Counted from the stretch's first letter, positions 45,572-54,993 are shown. The stretch: 64,000 nucleotides of DNA from CAWBJO01 sp963789175 (GCA_963789175.1 CAWBJO010000006.1:558001-622000); one strand, 5' to 3'. Program-made: numbers and translations. Notes: generated by a model not told the origin, from the sequence alone.

Positions 45572-46339
45572 ATGGTCCAGCGTGTAATCGTCACGGCAGC
45601 CGCTTCGGGCATCGGCAGCGCCATCGCAGGCGCCTTTGCCGCCGGCGGGGCGCGGGTTCACGTCTGCGACGTCAACGACGACCTGCTGCAGTCGTTCCGT
45701 GCCGAGCATCCGGAAATTGCCGCCGCCCGGGTCAATGTGGCGGACGAAGGCGAGATCGATGCATGGTTCGACGATGCGCTCGACGATCTCGGCGGCCTGG
45801 ACGTGCTCGTGAACAATGCCGGCATCAAGGGTCCGACGGCCTTCGTCGACGACATCTCGTTCGACGACTGGCGCGAATGCCTTGCCATCTGCCTCGATTC
45901 GCAGTTCCTGTGCGCGCGTCGCGCCGCCCCGGTCATGCGAGACCAGGGATCCGGGTCGATCATAAACATCTCGTCGATGGCGGGAATGGTCGGTTTCGGC
46001 ATGCGGACGCCGTACGCGGCAGCCAAGTGGGGCGTCATCGGATTGACGAAGTCGCTGGCGATCGAACTCGGGCCCCACAATGTGCGGGTCAACGCGATTT
46101 GCCCTGGCGCGGTGGCGGGCGAGCGGATGCAAAGGGTGATCGCCGCCCAGGCCGAGCACCAAGGCAAACCGCATGCCGACGTCGAGGCAGAGGTTCTGTC
46201 GGGGCAATCCATCCGCCGCTTCGTGGATCCCGCCGAAGTCGCCGACCTGTGCGTCTTCCTGGCTTCCCCAAACGCCAAGATGATCTCCGGCCAGGCCATC
46301 GCCGTCGACGGTCACACGGAAACCTATCACATCGGGTGA
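45572..46339 (+). CDS. SDR family NAD(P)-dependent oxidoreductase
   Basis: A 255-residue short-chain dehydrogenase. The cofactor segment VTAAASGIGSAIAGAF departs from TGxxxGIG by Ala for the first Gly. The catalytic residues are intact: NNAGIKGP, Ser in NISSMAG and the Tyr-x-x-x-Lys of TPYAAAKWG. Within this operon it could oxidise D-carnitine, or carnitinyl-CoA at C3; neither can be settled by sequence. It starts 12 bp after lcdH. Confidence 0.85.
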   Translation: MVQRVIVTAAASGIGSAIAGAFAAGGARVHVCDVNDDLLQSFRAEHPEIAAARVNVADEGEIDAWFDDALDDLGGLDVLVNNAGIKGPTAFVDDISFDDWRECLAICLDSQFLCARRAAPVMRDQGSGSIINISSMAGMVGFGMRTPYAAAKWGVIGLTKSLAIELGPHNVRVNAICPGAVAGERMQRVIAAQAEHQGKPHADVEAEVLSGQSIRRFVDPAEVADLCVFLASPNAKMISGQAIAVDGHTETYHIG

Positions 46340-46344
46340 CGCGA

Positions 46345-47508
46345 ATGGATTTCTCCATCTCAGATGAACAGCGGATGATCATCGAAACCACGCGGGCATT
46401 CGTGGAGAACGAGCTTTTTCCGCATGAGATGGAGGTCGAGAGGACGGGCATCCTGCGTGACGACCTGCGGGAGGAGCTGAAGCAGAGAGCCATCGCCGCC
46501 GGTCTCTATGCGGCGAACATGCCGGCCGAGGTAGGCGGCGCCGGGCTCGATACGCTGACATGGGTGATGTACGAGAAGGAGCTGGGACGCGCCAACTATG
46601 CGCTGCACTGGAACTGCGTGGCCCGGCCTTCGAACATCCTCATGGCCTGCGTCGGGGACCAGCGGGAGAAGTATCTCCTGCCATCAGTGCGCGGCGAACG
46701 GTCGGACTGCCTCGCAATGACCGAGCCCGGGACGGGTTCAGACGTTCGCGGCATGAAGACCTCCGCCGTCAGGGATGGAAGCGACTGGGTGATCAACGGT
46801 ACGAAGCACTTCATCAGCCATGCCGACGTGGCGGATTTCGTCATCCTCTTCGCGGCGAGCGGAGAGGAAGATACGACGCGGGGCAAGAAAAAGCGCATCA
46901 CCTCGTTCCTGATCGACAAGGGAACCAAGGGCTTCACTGTTCGACCCGGCTACCGCAACGTGTCGCACCGCGGGTACCAGAACTGCATCCTCGACTTCGA
47001 CAATTGCCGCGTTCCGAACTCCCAGGTGTTGGGCGAGGTCGACCGCGGCTTCGACGTCGCCAATCAATGGCTCGGTGCCACCCGCCTGCAGGTCGCCGCC
47101 ACGTGCATCGGGCGGGCCGGCCGCGCGCTGGAGCTTGCGACGCAGTGGGCGGTGGACCGGGTGCAGTTCGGCCAGCAGATCGGCAAGTTCCAGGGCGTCT
47201 CCTTCAAGCTCGCCGACATGGCCGTCGAACTGAAAGCCGCCGACCTCCTCACCCTCGAGGCGGCCTGGAAGATCGACCAGGGCACGGTCAGCGACATGGA
47301 CATGGCCATGGCGAAGCTCAAGGCCACCGAGGCGCTGGCAATGATCGCAGATGAGGCCATTCAGATTCACGGCGGCATGGGTCTAATGGACGATCTGCCG
47401 CTGGAGCGAATCTGGCGCGACGCCCGCGTGGAACGCATCTGGGAGGGGACGAGCGAAATCCAGCGCCACATCATCTCCCGGTCCATGCTGCGGCCGCTCG
47501 GAGGTTAG
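46345..47508 (+). CDS. Acyl-CoA dehydrogenase (probable gamma-butyrobetainyl-CoA dehydrogenase)
   Basis: A 387-residue FAD acyl-CoA dehydrogenase. The flavin and substrate segments CLAMTEPGTGSDVRGMKT, DWVINGTKHFISHAD and NQWLGATRLQVAATCIGRAG are typical. The base is Glu367 in ERIWEGTSEIQR. In this cluster it would oxidise gamma-butyrobetainyl-CoA to crotonobetainyl-CoA, the substrate of the CaiD gene further on. The specific substrate is an inference from context. It starts 5 bp after the SDR gene. Confidence 0.88.
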   Translation: MDFSISDEQRMIIETTRAFVENELFPHEMEVERTGILRDDLREELKQRAIAAGLYAANMPAEVGGAGLDTLTWVMYEKELGRANYALHWNCVARPSNILMACVGDQREKYLLPSVRGERSDCLAMTEPGTGSDVRGMKTSAVRDGSDWVINGTKHFISHADVADFVILFAASGEEDTTRGKKKRITSFLIDKGTKGFTVRPGYRNVSHRGYQNCILDFDNCRVPNSQVLGEVDRGFDVANQWLGATRLQVAATCIGRAGRALELATQWAVDRVQFGQQIGKFQGVSFKLADMAVELKAADLLTLEAAWKIDQGTVSDMDMAMAKLKATEALAMIADEAIQIHGGMGLMDDLPLERIWRDARVERIWEGTSEIQRHIISRSMLRPLGG

Positions 47509-47510
47509 GC

Positions 47511-49562
47511 TTGTCCGCCCTCACACGGCTGCTGTTTCCGAAGTCGATCGTCTTCATCGGTGGAGGCGAATGCGACGTCGCGATCCGCAAGACACTCGAA
47601 CTCGGCTTCAAAGGGCAAATCACCGCCGTGCATCCGTCGCGCGAGTCGCTCGGCGGCATCAAGTGCATCCGCTCGCTCGACGAGCTGCTGGGCGTGCCTG
47701 ATGCCGCTTTCATCGCCGTGAAGCGGGATCTCGCCATCGACATGGTCCGGCGGCTGAAGGCCCACGGCACGGGGGGCGCAGTCGTCTATGCGTCGGGCTT
47801 CTCGGAGACGGGTGGCGAAGGCGTGAAGCTGCAGGAGGCGCTCCTGGCGGCAGGCAAGGGCATGCCGTTGATGGGTCCGAACTGCTACGGGTTCATCAAC
47901 TACCTGGCGAAGGCGGCGTTGTGGCCCGACGAGCATGGCAGCGCCGCACGCGACAACGGAGTCGCCATCATCACCCAGTCGGGGAACATGGCCGTCAACT
48001 TCACGATGACGAGGCGCGGGTTGCCGCTGGCCGCCATCGTGACCCTCGGCAACCAGGTGGATGTCGGAATCGCCGAGGTGCTCGATTTCCTCAGCGAGGA
48101 TCCGCGCATCACCGCAATCGGCCTCCACATCGAGGGGCTCAAGGATCCTTCCGCGTTTTCCGCCGCGGCGGGGCGGGCCCGCGACCGAAGGAAACCGATC
48201 GTGGCATTGAAGACGGGACGGAGCGAGCAAGGGGCGAAGGTCGCGCTGAGCCATACGAGCTCGCTGGCCGGCACCGATACGCTCTACGACGCCCTGTTCG
48301 AGCGCCACGGCGTGGCGCGCGTCAACTCGGTCACGGCCTTCGTCGAAACCCTCAAGTTCCTGCACCACGGCGGTCCGCTCGCCGACCGCAATGTCGTGTC
48401 GATGAGCTGTTCAGGCGGCGAGGCGGCGTTGATCGCCGACATGGCGGAGAACCGCCAACTGACTTTTCGTCCCTTCGATCCCGCCACCCGGGCAAAGGTC
48501 GCCCAGACGCTCAACGAGTACGTCGCCGTCGACAATCCGCTGGACTACCATACCTTCATCTGGAATCAGGAGGAGAAGCTCCGGGCGACGTTCGGCGCGG
48601 TCCTCAGAGGAGGTTTCGACGTCGGCATGCTCATCCTCGACGTGCCGACGGCGGCCGCCATGAGTCCGGAGACGTGGCTCGTGACAGCAGACGCCTTCAT
48701 CGGAGCCCGGATGGACACCAACGCCCGAAGCGCGCTCGTGGCATCGCTGCCTGAATGCCTGCCGGAGGACCTCGCCGCGAAGCTGTCGGCCGCCGGAATC
48801 GCGCCCATGGCCGGACTCGACGATGCCCTCACCGCCTTCGAGGCGGCCGCCGCCATCGGCCGGAACTGGGCAGCCGATACGGCGGCTGCGCCGCTGCCTT
48901 CCGGCCGCAAGCTCCATGGGCCGACCCAAACACTAACTGAATCCGCCGCCAAGACGATGCTTGCCAAAGCCGGACTTAAGCTGCCGGAACGCGTGGAATG
49001 CGCTCCCGACGACGCCGCCGGATGCGCCGCCAAGCTCGGGTTTCCCGTCGTGCTCAAAGTATCGAGCACGGAAATCACCCATAAAACCGAAAGCGGAGGC
49101 GTCGTGCTGAACCTCCAGTCCGAAGTGGAGGTTGTGGCCGCTGCCCGCCGACTTGGACGGTTGTCGCCACTGCTTCTGGTCGAGAAAATGATCGGTGGGG
49201 CGGTTTGCGAATTGATCGTCGGAGTGAAAAACGATCCCCAATTCGGGCTCGCTCTTATCATCGGCGCCGGCGGCGTCCTCACCGAGCTATTGAAGGACAC
49301 GGCAACGGTGCTCCTACCTGCCCGTCGAGAGGACTTCGCGAACACAATCGACGGCCTCAAGATCAGCCGGCTCATCAAAGGGTTTCGCGGCCGCAGCGGC
49401 GATCTCGCGGGCGCGCTGGATGCGATCGAGACAATCGCCCGCTTTGCCGAGACGCACCGATCCACGCTCGTCGAACTCGATGTCAATCCCCTGCTCGTCC
49501 TTCCTCCGGGCCAGGGAGCCGTTGCGGTCGATGCGCTATTGAGCCTGCGCCAGGAAACGTGA
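47511..49562 (+). CDS. Acetate--CoA ligase (ADP-forming) family acyl-CoA synthetase
   Basis: A 683-residue ADP-forming-type ligase. In order: CoA-binding domain (about 5-120), succinyl-CoA-ligase-like flavodoxin domains with the phospho-His248 in ALSHTSSLAGTD, a second such domain, and a C-terminal ATP-grasp (LGFPVVLKVSSTEITHKTES, IIGAGGVLTELLKD). The TTG start at 47511 is fixed by the frame and a GGAGG 8-12 bases upstream, just after the acyl-CoA dehydrogenase stop. It probably activates gamma-butyrobetaine, crotonobetaine or carnitine. It takes the place of CaiC/CaiB used in enterobacteria. Confidence 0.87.
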   Translation: MSALTRLLFPKSIVFIGGGECDVAIRKTLELGFKGQITAVHPSRESLGGIKCIRSLDELLGVPDAAFIAVKRDLAIDMVRRLKAHGTGGAVVYASGFSETGGEGVKLQEALLAAGKGMPLMGPNCYGFINYLAKAALWPDEHGSAARDNGVAIITQSGNMAVNFTMTRRGLPLAAIVTLGNQVDVGIAEVLDFLSEDPRITAIGLHIEGLKDPSAFSAAAGRARDRRKPIVALKTGRSEQGAKVALSHTSSLAGTDTLYDALFERHGVARVNSVTAFVETLKFLHHGGPLADRNVVSMSCSGGEAALIADMAENRQLTFRPFDPATRAKVAQTLNEYVAVDNPLDYHTFIWNQEEKLRATFGAVLRGGFDVGMLILDVPTAAAMSPETWLVTADAFIGARMDTNARSALVASLPECLPEDLAAKLSAAGIAPMAGLDDALTAFEAAAAIGRNWAADTAAAPLPSGRKLHGPTQTLTESAAKTMLAKAGLKLPERVECAPDDAAGCAAKLGFPVVLKVSSTEITHKTESGGVVLNLQSEVEVVAAARRLGRLSPLLLVEKMIGGAVCELIVGVKNDPQFGLALIIGAGGVLTELLKDTATVLLPARREDFANTIDGLKISRLIKGFRGRSGDLAGALDAIETIARFAETHRSTLVELDVNPLLVLPPGQGAVAVDALLSLRQET

Positions 49563-49570
49563 GGTGATGG

Positions 49571-50353
49571 ATGTCCGAGCCCATTAGAGTCGAACGGCGC
49601 GGTCCCGTTCTGGAAGTCACCATCGACCGACCGAAGGCGAACGCCATCGACGCGGCGACCAGCCGGCAAATGGGGACCATATTCGCCGGTTTCCGCGACG
49701 ATCCCGAGCTTCGCTGCGCCATCCTCACCGGAGCGGGAGAGAAGTTCTTCTGCGCCGGCTGGGACCTCAAGGCCGCCGCGCAAGGAGAGGCGCCGGATTC
49801 GGACTACGGGATCGGCGGTTTCGGCGGACTGCAGGAGCTGCCAAATCTCAACAAGCCCGTCATCGCGGCCGTCAACGGCCTCGCTTTCGGCGGAGGCTTC
49901 GAAATCATGATCTCGGCGGACATCATCGTCGCTGCCGAGCATGCGACTTTTGCCCTGCCGGAAATCAATTCGGGCACGCTCGCCGATGCCGCCACGATCA
50001 AGCTACCGCGGCGCATACCCTATCATGTGGCGATGGAGCTCCTGTTCACGGGCCGCCGCATCGACGCCCGCGAAGCGCAGCGGTGGGGGATCGTCAACGA
50101 CGTGGTGCCGGGGGCGCAGCTCATGGAACGGGCCCGGGAGCGCGCGGCCATGCTGGCCGACGGCCCTCCCCTCGTCTATGCGGCGATCAAGGAAACGGTA
50201 CGCGAAACGATGCACCTTCCCATTCAGGAAGCCTTCGACCTCGTCACCAAGCGCAAGCTCGCGACCGTCGACCGCCTCTACAGCAGCGAGGACCAGCTGG
50301 AGGGCGCCCGAGCCTTCGCCGAAAAGCGCAAGCCCGCGTGGAAAGGTCGATAG
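49571..50353 (+). CDS. caiD: Carnitinyl-CoA dehydratase (crotonase family)
   Basis: A 260-residue crotonase close to E. coli CaiD over its whole length: RPKANAIDAATSRQMG, GEKFFCAGWDLKAAAQGEAP, KPVIAAVNGLAFGGGFE (oxyanion loop) and AFAEKRKPAWKGR at the end. It reversibly hydrates crotonobetainyl-CoA to carnitinyl-CoA. Last gene of the plus-strand operon; it meets the aldehyde dehydrogenase gene tail to tail with 12 bp between. Confidence 0.92.
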   Translation: MSEPIRVERRGPVLEVTIDRPKANAIDAATSRQMGTIFAGFRDDPELRCAILTGAGEKFFCAGWDLKAAAQGEAPDSDYGIGGFGGLQELPNLNKPVIAAVNGLAFGGGFEIMISADIIVAAEHATFALPEINSGTLADAATIKLPRRIPYHVAMELLFTGRRIDAREAQRWGIVNDVVPGAQLMERARERAAMLADGPPLVYAAIKETVRETMHLPIQEAFDLVTKRKLATVDRLYSSEDQLEGARAFAEKRKPAWKGR

Positions 50354-50365
50354 AGCCGTTTCGGG

Positions 50366-51841
50366 CTAGCGCATCGTGAAGGGGTCGGCCATGCCGGCCT
50401 CGGACAGATTGATCCAAACGGTCTTGGTGCGGGTGTAGTCGTAGATCGCATCGATGCCCGCCTCGCGCCCGTAGCCGGTCTTCTGAAACCCTCCGAACGG
50501 TGCGATCGGCGAGACGACGCGATAGGTGTTCACCCAGACAACTCCGGCGCGCACCCTGCGGATCATGCGGTGCGCCAGCGCCAGGTTGCTCGTGAATATT
50601 CCCGCCGCAAACGCAAAATCACTGTCGTTGGCGAGGGCGACCGCCTCGTCTTCGGTCTCGAAGGCGAGGACGGAGAGGACGGGAGCAAAGAATTCCTCGC
50701 GAACGCAGACGAGGCCCGGGTCGGGCGAGGAGAGAATGGTCGGGGCAAAATAGTAGCCGCGGTCCCATCCGGCCGGCGCTCCGCCGCCGGATACAAGCTT
50801 GGCGCCGGCTTGCACGCTTTCCGCTATGAGACTTTCCGCCCGATTCTTCTGTCTATGGGTGGCGAGCGGTCCCATCTCGGTCTCGACGTCGAGCGGTCGG
50901 CCGATCCTGATCCTGGCAGCGCGTTCGGACAGCTGCCCGAGGAAGCGATCGTGCACCGACCGATGGACCAGCAGGCGCGACCCCGCAACGCAAGACTGGC
51001 CGCTCGCTCCAAAAATTCCCGCGACCACGCCATTGACGGCGCTTTCGAGGTCGGCGTCCGGGAATACGATGACGGGGGACTTGCCGCCGAGCTCGAGAGA
51101 CAGAACGGCGAAGTTCTCGGCACTGTTGCGCACCACCTTGCGGGCCGTATCGACGCCGCCCGTGAATGCGAGCCGCGAGACCTTCGAATGGCGGGTCAGC
51201 GTCGCGCCGCACGTCTCCCCCTCGCCGGTGATCACGTTGACGACGCCGGGCGGGAAGCCGGCCTCATGGATCAGTTTCCCCAGGTGCAGCAACGGGGCGG
51301 GCGCATCCTCGGACGCCTTGAGAACGACCGTATTGCCGGCGGCAAGGGCGGGAGCGATCTTCACGGCGCTGAGGAACAGCTGCGAGTTCCAGGGCACGAT
51401 CGCCGCCACGACACCCAAGGGTTCGCGGCGCGTGAACACCTCCATCATAGGCTTGTCGATGGGCAGGACGGCCCCTTCGATCTTGTCGGCGAGGCCGGCG
51501 TAGTAGCGGTAGTACTCCGACGCATAGCCGATCTGGGAACGCGTCTCTCGGATGATCTTGCCGGTGTCGCGGGTCTCGAGCTCCGCCATCAGCGGGGCGT
51601 CGCGAGCCACGAGCTCGGCAAGCTTCATGATCAGCTTGCCCCGCGCCGAAGCCGTCATCGCCGGCCACGCTCCTTGCCGAAATGCCGCCAGGGCGGAGTC
51701 CACGGCTCGGTTGGTGTCTTCCACACCGGCCGACGGCATCGTTGCCCATGGCTCACCCGTCGAGGGGTCGATGCTCTCGAGTACCGCATTGGACTCGGCA
51801 TCGCAAAATTCGCCGCCAATATAGAGTTGAAACCTGTCCAT
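50366..51841 (-). CDS. Aldehyde dehydrogenase (betaine-aldehyde / 4-trimethylaminobutyraldehyde type)
   Basis: A 491-residue NAD(P)-dependent aldehyde dehydrogenase. Catalytic Cys284 is in GASGQSCVAGSRL, the general base Glu250 in LSLELGGKSP and Asn151 in IVPWNSQ. The C-terminus keeps PFGGFQKTGYGREAG. It resembles betaine-aldehyde and 4-trimethylaminobutyraldehyde dehydrogenases, which would make gamma-butyrobetaine for the neighbouring pathway, but it belongs to the LLM operon by gene spacing. The substrate is unproven. It begins 5 bp after the SRPBCC stop. Confidence 0.88.
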   Translation of the reverse strand: MDRFQLYIGGEFCDAESNAVLESIDPSTGEPWATMPSAGVEDTNRAVDSALAAFRQGAWPAMTASARGKLIMKLAELVARDAPLMAELETRDTGKIIRETRSQIGYASEYYRYYAGLADKIEGAVLPIDKPMMEVFTRREPLGVVAAIVPWNSQLFLSAVKIAPALAAGNTVVLKASEDAPAPLLHLGKLIHEAGFPPGVVNVITGEGETCGATLTRHSKVSRLAFTGGVDTARKVVRNSAENFAVLSLELGGKSPVIVFPDADLESAVNGVVAGIFGASGQSCVAGSRLLVHRSVHDRFLGQLSERAARIRIGRPLDVETEMGPLATHRQKNRAESLIAESVQAGAKLVSGGGAPAGWDRGYYFAPTILSSPDPGLVCVREEFFAPVLSVLAFETEDEAVALANDSDFAFAAGIFTSNLALAHRMIRRVRAGVVWVNTYRVVSPIAPFGGFQKTGYGREAGIDAIYDYTRTKTVWINLSEAGMADPFTMR

Positions 51842-51846
51842 GACTC

Positions 51847-52389
51847 CTACCCGGCCGGCTGGCCCTCGATATGTGCCTTCAGCGACAGGAGTCCCTGCGA
51901 GAAGTCGTCCCCGATCCAGCGATCGAACAAGAGCCCCATCCATCGCATGAAGGGGTTGGTACCGAGCTCGGTCACCAATCTCCAGGTGAAGTGGGTTCCG
52001 GAACCTTCGCTCCTCAAAACGTACCAGGCATCCGCCGGGCCCATCTGTCCAAAATTCAGCGCAAGCTTCACGCGCTCATCCTTCGTGAGCTCAGTGATTT
52101 CCTGGCTTCCCGATCCGACCTGGTCGTTGGTGCTCGACCATTTCATCCTTTGTCCAGGACCGACTTCGGGTCCCTCGAACACGTATCGGGTAGAGGGATC
52201 GATTTTCGCCCAGGGCGACCATGCGTTGAAGTTCCGAAGATTGCTCACGAATTCGTAGACCTGGTGCGGAGGCGCGGCGATGACGATCGATCGTTCGACG
52301 GTCACCCGTTCCGGAAGCAGGAACCCACAGGCAACGAACACCGCAACCGCGGCGACGAGGGACACCAGCATTCCCTTCAGAAGTCGCAT
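51847..52389 (-). CDS. SRPBCC family protein
   Basis: A 180-residue protein with an N-terminal membrane anchor or signal (LKGMLVSLVAAVAVFVACGF) and a START/Bet v1-like SRPBCC domain (VERSIVIAAPPHQVYEFVSN, NFNAWSPWAKIDP, WRLVTELGTNPFMRWMGLL). Such domains bind small hydrophobic ligands. It starts immediately after the hydrolase stop, with GGAGGAG inside the hydrolase end. Its role in the operon is unknown. Confidence 0.85.
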   Translation of the reverse strand: MRLLKGMLVSLVAAVAVFVACGFLLPERVTVERSIVIAAPPHQVYEFVSNLRNFNAWSPWAKIDPSTRYVFEGPEVGPGQRMKWSSTNDQVGSGSQEITELTKDERVKLALNFGQMGPADAWYVLRSEGSGTHFTWRLVTELGTNPFMRWMGLLFDRWIGDDFSQGLLSLKAHIEGQPAG

Positions 52390-53222
52390 CTACTCCTCCC
52401 ACCCTTCTTCGGCTCGAGACAGGAACGAGGCGAGCTCCGCATTCACCTGGTCCGCCAGCTCGACCGCCATCATATGCCGCCCGGCCGGAATGATCGAACA
52501 TGCCGCGTTTGGAACGGCAGCAGCCATCCGCCTCGCCATCGCCGGGCTCGAGCCCGTGTCCAGCTCTCCCGTCATGACCAGCGTGGGGCAGCGAATGCGA
52601 TCCATGGGGGCGAGCGAGCCGTCGGCGGTCGCGAAGATCCGATAGGCGGCGAGAAAGGAATTCCGGTCGTTGGCGAGGAATCGCCGGCGGAGATCGGCGA
52701 TGACATCCTGCTGGTCGTCGCGGTATTCGGCTGAAAACCAGCGTTCGAGCGCAACCTCGATCGCTGCGTCCAGCCCTTGGTCGCGAGTTTTCGCCAGACG
52801 GTCGAGAACCGCAGTGCGCTCCTCCGGCGACCGGTCGTGGACCGTCGACATCAGAACGAGGCCGGCCACCGATGCGGGAAAGGCTGTCGCATAGGCGCGC
52901 GCAATCAGACCACCGAAGGAGAAGCCCAGCAGGAAGGCCGGCGCGTCGGCGACTTCCGATATGACGCGTTGGAGCTGGGCCACATAGTCGTCGAGGGTTG
53001 AAGTGCGGCGGCCGCCGGGCTTTGGCCATGGCCTAGCAAGTCGTAGGTGACGGTCCGAAATCGACGGCTAAAGGCGCTCACCTGGGCGGTCCACATCGAC
53101 CGATCGAGGCCGACGCCATGGATCATCACGAGCGGCGGGCCGGCGCCGTCGCTTTCGCCAATCGTACCATCCTGCAAGCGGAAGCGGTGAGGCTGCGGAT
53201 CGGCGGGCTCCCGGCCGGTCAT
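52390..53222 (-). pseudogene. Alpha/beta hydrolase, one frameshift near 53005 (one base missing)
   Basis: An alpha/beta hydrolase of about 277 residues. Frame one carries the oxyanion turn IHGVGLDRSMW and YDLLGHGQSP. The next frame carries the nucleophile in LLGFSFGGLIARAYA and the rest (GELDTGSSPAMARRM, GRHMMAVE). The junction in the GC-rich run GCGGCCGCCGCAC lacks one base (or has two extra), the only break of that sign in the window. ATG 53222 overlaps the AA_synth stop as ATGA. The substrate is unknown, perhaps an ester or lactone made by the LLM enzyme. Confidence 0.8.
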
Positions 53223-53822
53223 GCCGGCTTCTTTGCGGAGGCTTCCTTCGCCATCTCCTCCATGTCGAGATAGCGATTGCCGATGCGCGGATGGGCTCGG
53301 CCGCCCGTTGCGCCGCCGATGGCAACGAGGATCTCGTCGCGCGCGGGTGCGTCGGGGACGGAGAATGCCAGGGTCAGGTAGTGCGACCGCTGACCCTCGT
53401 CGAGCTTGTGCATCATCGGGATCTGGAGAGAGCTGCCGGGTCCGGCTCGCAGATTGGTGAATGCTAGATAGGACTTGCCGCCGACCGCGTCCCGGAACCT
53501 GTTGCCGAAGCGGAGGGTGTGAATGAAGGCCGATGCATGCTCGACCTCCCCGTCCATTCCGCACATCGCCGCCTTGCCGTACGCTTCGATCCGGGAGCCC
53601 CTCGCCGAGACAGTCGAGCAACAACGGCACGAGGAGATCGCCCAACCGGGGCGCGAGCGCCATGATCTCGGGCCGCAAGTCCTCGACGAAGCCGCGACCC
53701 GCCCACGGATTCCTGATCACGGCTGCGGCGCCTGCCATCTTCAAAGGGGTCGCAGCGGGCCTGCCGCCCTCGACATGCGTGGTCTCCACGACCGTGAGGG
53801 TCTTGCGGACGATCAGTTCCAT
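53219..53822 (-). pseudogene. AA_synth (DUF1185) family protein, one frameshift near 53599
   Basis: A protein of the AA_synth family (PF06684, BB2672-like), about 200 residues after correction. Frame one begins MELIVRKTLTVVETTHVEGG and includes VIRNPWAGRGFVEDLRP. The next frame resumes at RIEAYGKAAMCGMDGEVEHA and ends with ILVAIGGATGGRAHPRIGN. One extra base in CTCCCGG explains the break. The family name suggests amino-acid synthesis, but no reaction is known. It starts 1 bp after the LLM stop and overlaps the hydrolase start. Confidence 0.8.
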
Positions 53823-53823
53823 G

Positions 53824-54993
53824 CTACTCGGCGGCCTTGGTGGCGGACCCACTGGTGCGGAAGCGAGGCATGACTTCGTCGGTAAACAGCCGCAGGGACC
53901 GCATCGCCGCTTCGTGGTCGGCGCCCGGGAAGTGCGACCAGACGAGCAGATATTGAAGGTTCAGCACCTCGATCATCTCCGAAATCTTGCCGGCGATTTC
54001 GTCGGGCGTGCCGAACAGGAGGTTTCGGCTGTCGAGGAATTCGACGTCGAGCAGGTCCAGCTTGCCCGGAGTCTTCGGAAGCTCCTCCCCAACATGGCGG
54101 TGATTGTCGAGGCCGCGCCAGTGGCACACCCAGCGAAGGTAGTCGACGATGCCGTCGCCGCCGAGCCGCTTCGCTTCCTTCTTGCTTTCGCAACAGAACA
54201 TGTCGCGCACGAGGATCACCCCCTCGCCCAGCGCGACATTGCGGCCTTCCTTGGCAGCCTTCTTGTCGCGATAGAGCTCGAAGCGCGGCCGCAGGGCATC
54301 CGTCGGCGGAATCCACATCATGGCGCCCAGGTCGTTCTCCGCGGCATACTGGATAGCGAGGTGACCGTCGACCACCTGGTACATGGGCGGAGTGGGCTGT
54401 TGCAGCGGACGCGGCACGAGGGACAGCTTGGTCAGCTCGAAGGACGACATGTCCTGATATTCGGGCGATTTGTCGCTCATGGCATGGTCCCAGGCGAAAC
54501 CGGGATCGGGGAACTGGAAGAACTCACCCTTGAATTCAAAGTGCGGCTGCGACCAGGCCCTTCGGATCACTTCCAGGCTTTCGGCGAAGAGCCTGAAATT
54601 CTGGGCCGGATTGCGCGTATCCGCCGTCTTGTTGAGGTTGAGCGCTTCCCTGCCATAGAGACCGCGACCGACGCCGCACTCCACCCTGCCCTTCGACATC
54701 TGGTCGAGCATGGCGAGATCTTCGGCGAAGCGCAGCGGATGCCAGAACGTAATGATGTTTGCCGCCTGGCCGATGCGGAGCCGTTTCGTATGGGCGGCGG
54801 TCCATGTGCTCATCAGAACCGGGTTCGGACAGACCTCGAAACCCTCATGGCCGAAGTGATGCTCGGTGAACCAGATCGATTCCCACCCAGTCGCATCGAG
54901 GAATTGCGCGAGCTCGACGGTCTCGTCGCAGACCTGGTGAAACGGCCTCGCCAGGCGACGGTTGTTGGTGTTTGCGAAGTAGCCAAACTTCAT
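53824..54993 (-). CDS. LLM class flavin-dependent oxidoreductase
   Basis: A 389-residue luciferase-like monooxygenase. WFTEHHFGHEGFEVCPNPVL near the N-terminus and IGQAANIITFWHPLRFAEDL with SKGRVECGVGRGLY are the LLM signatures. GTPDEIAGKISEMIE is the typical C-terminal helix. These enzymes use reduced FMN and O2. No flavin reductase is encoded nearby, so FMNH2 must come from elsewhere. ATG 54993 (GGTGGG upstream) is taken over upstream ATGs at 55050 and 55056. First gene of the five-gene operon. Confidence 0.9.
   Translation of the reverse strand: MKFGYFANTNNRRLARPFHQVCDETVELAQFLDATGWESIWFTEHHFGHEGFEVCPNPVLMSTWTAAHTKRLRIGQAANIITFWHPLRFAEDLAMLDQMSKGRVECGVGRGLYGREALNLNKTADTRNPAQNFRLFAESLEVIRRAWSQPHFEFKGEFFQFPDPGFAWDHAMSDKSPEYQDMSSFELTKLSLVPRPLQQPTPPMYQVVDGHLAIQYAAENDLGAMMWIPPTDALRPRFELYRDKKAAKEGRNVALGEGVILVRDMFCCESKKEAKRLGGDGIVDYLRWVCHWRGLDNHRHVGEELPKTPGKLDLLDVEFLDSRNLLFGTPDEIAGKISEMIEVLNLQYLLVWSHFPGADHEAAMRSLRLFTDEVMPRFRTSGSATKAAE

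Noticed and set aside
52091..53029. A 312-codon open frame across the hydrolase and SRPBCC genes
   Set aside because: Arg/Pro-rich shadow of the true frames, without motifs.
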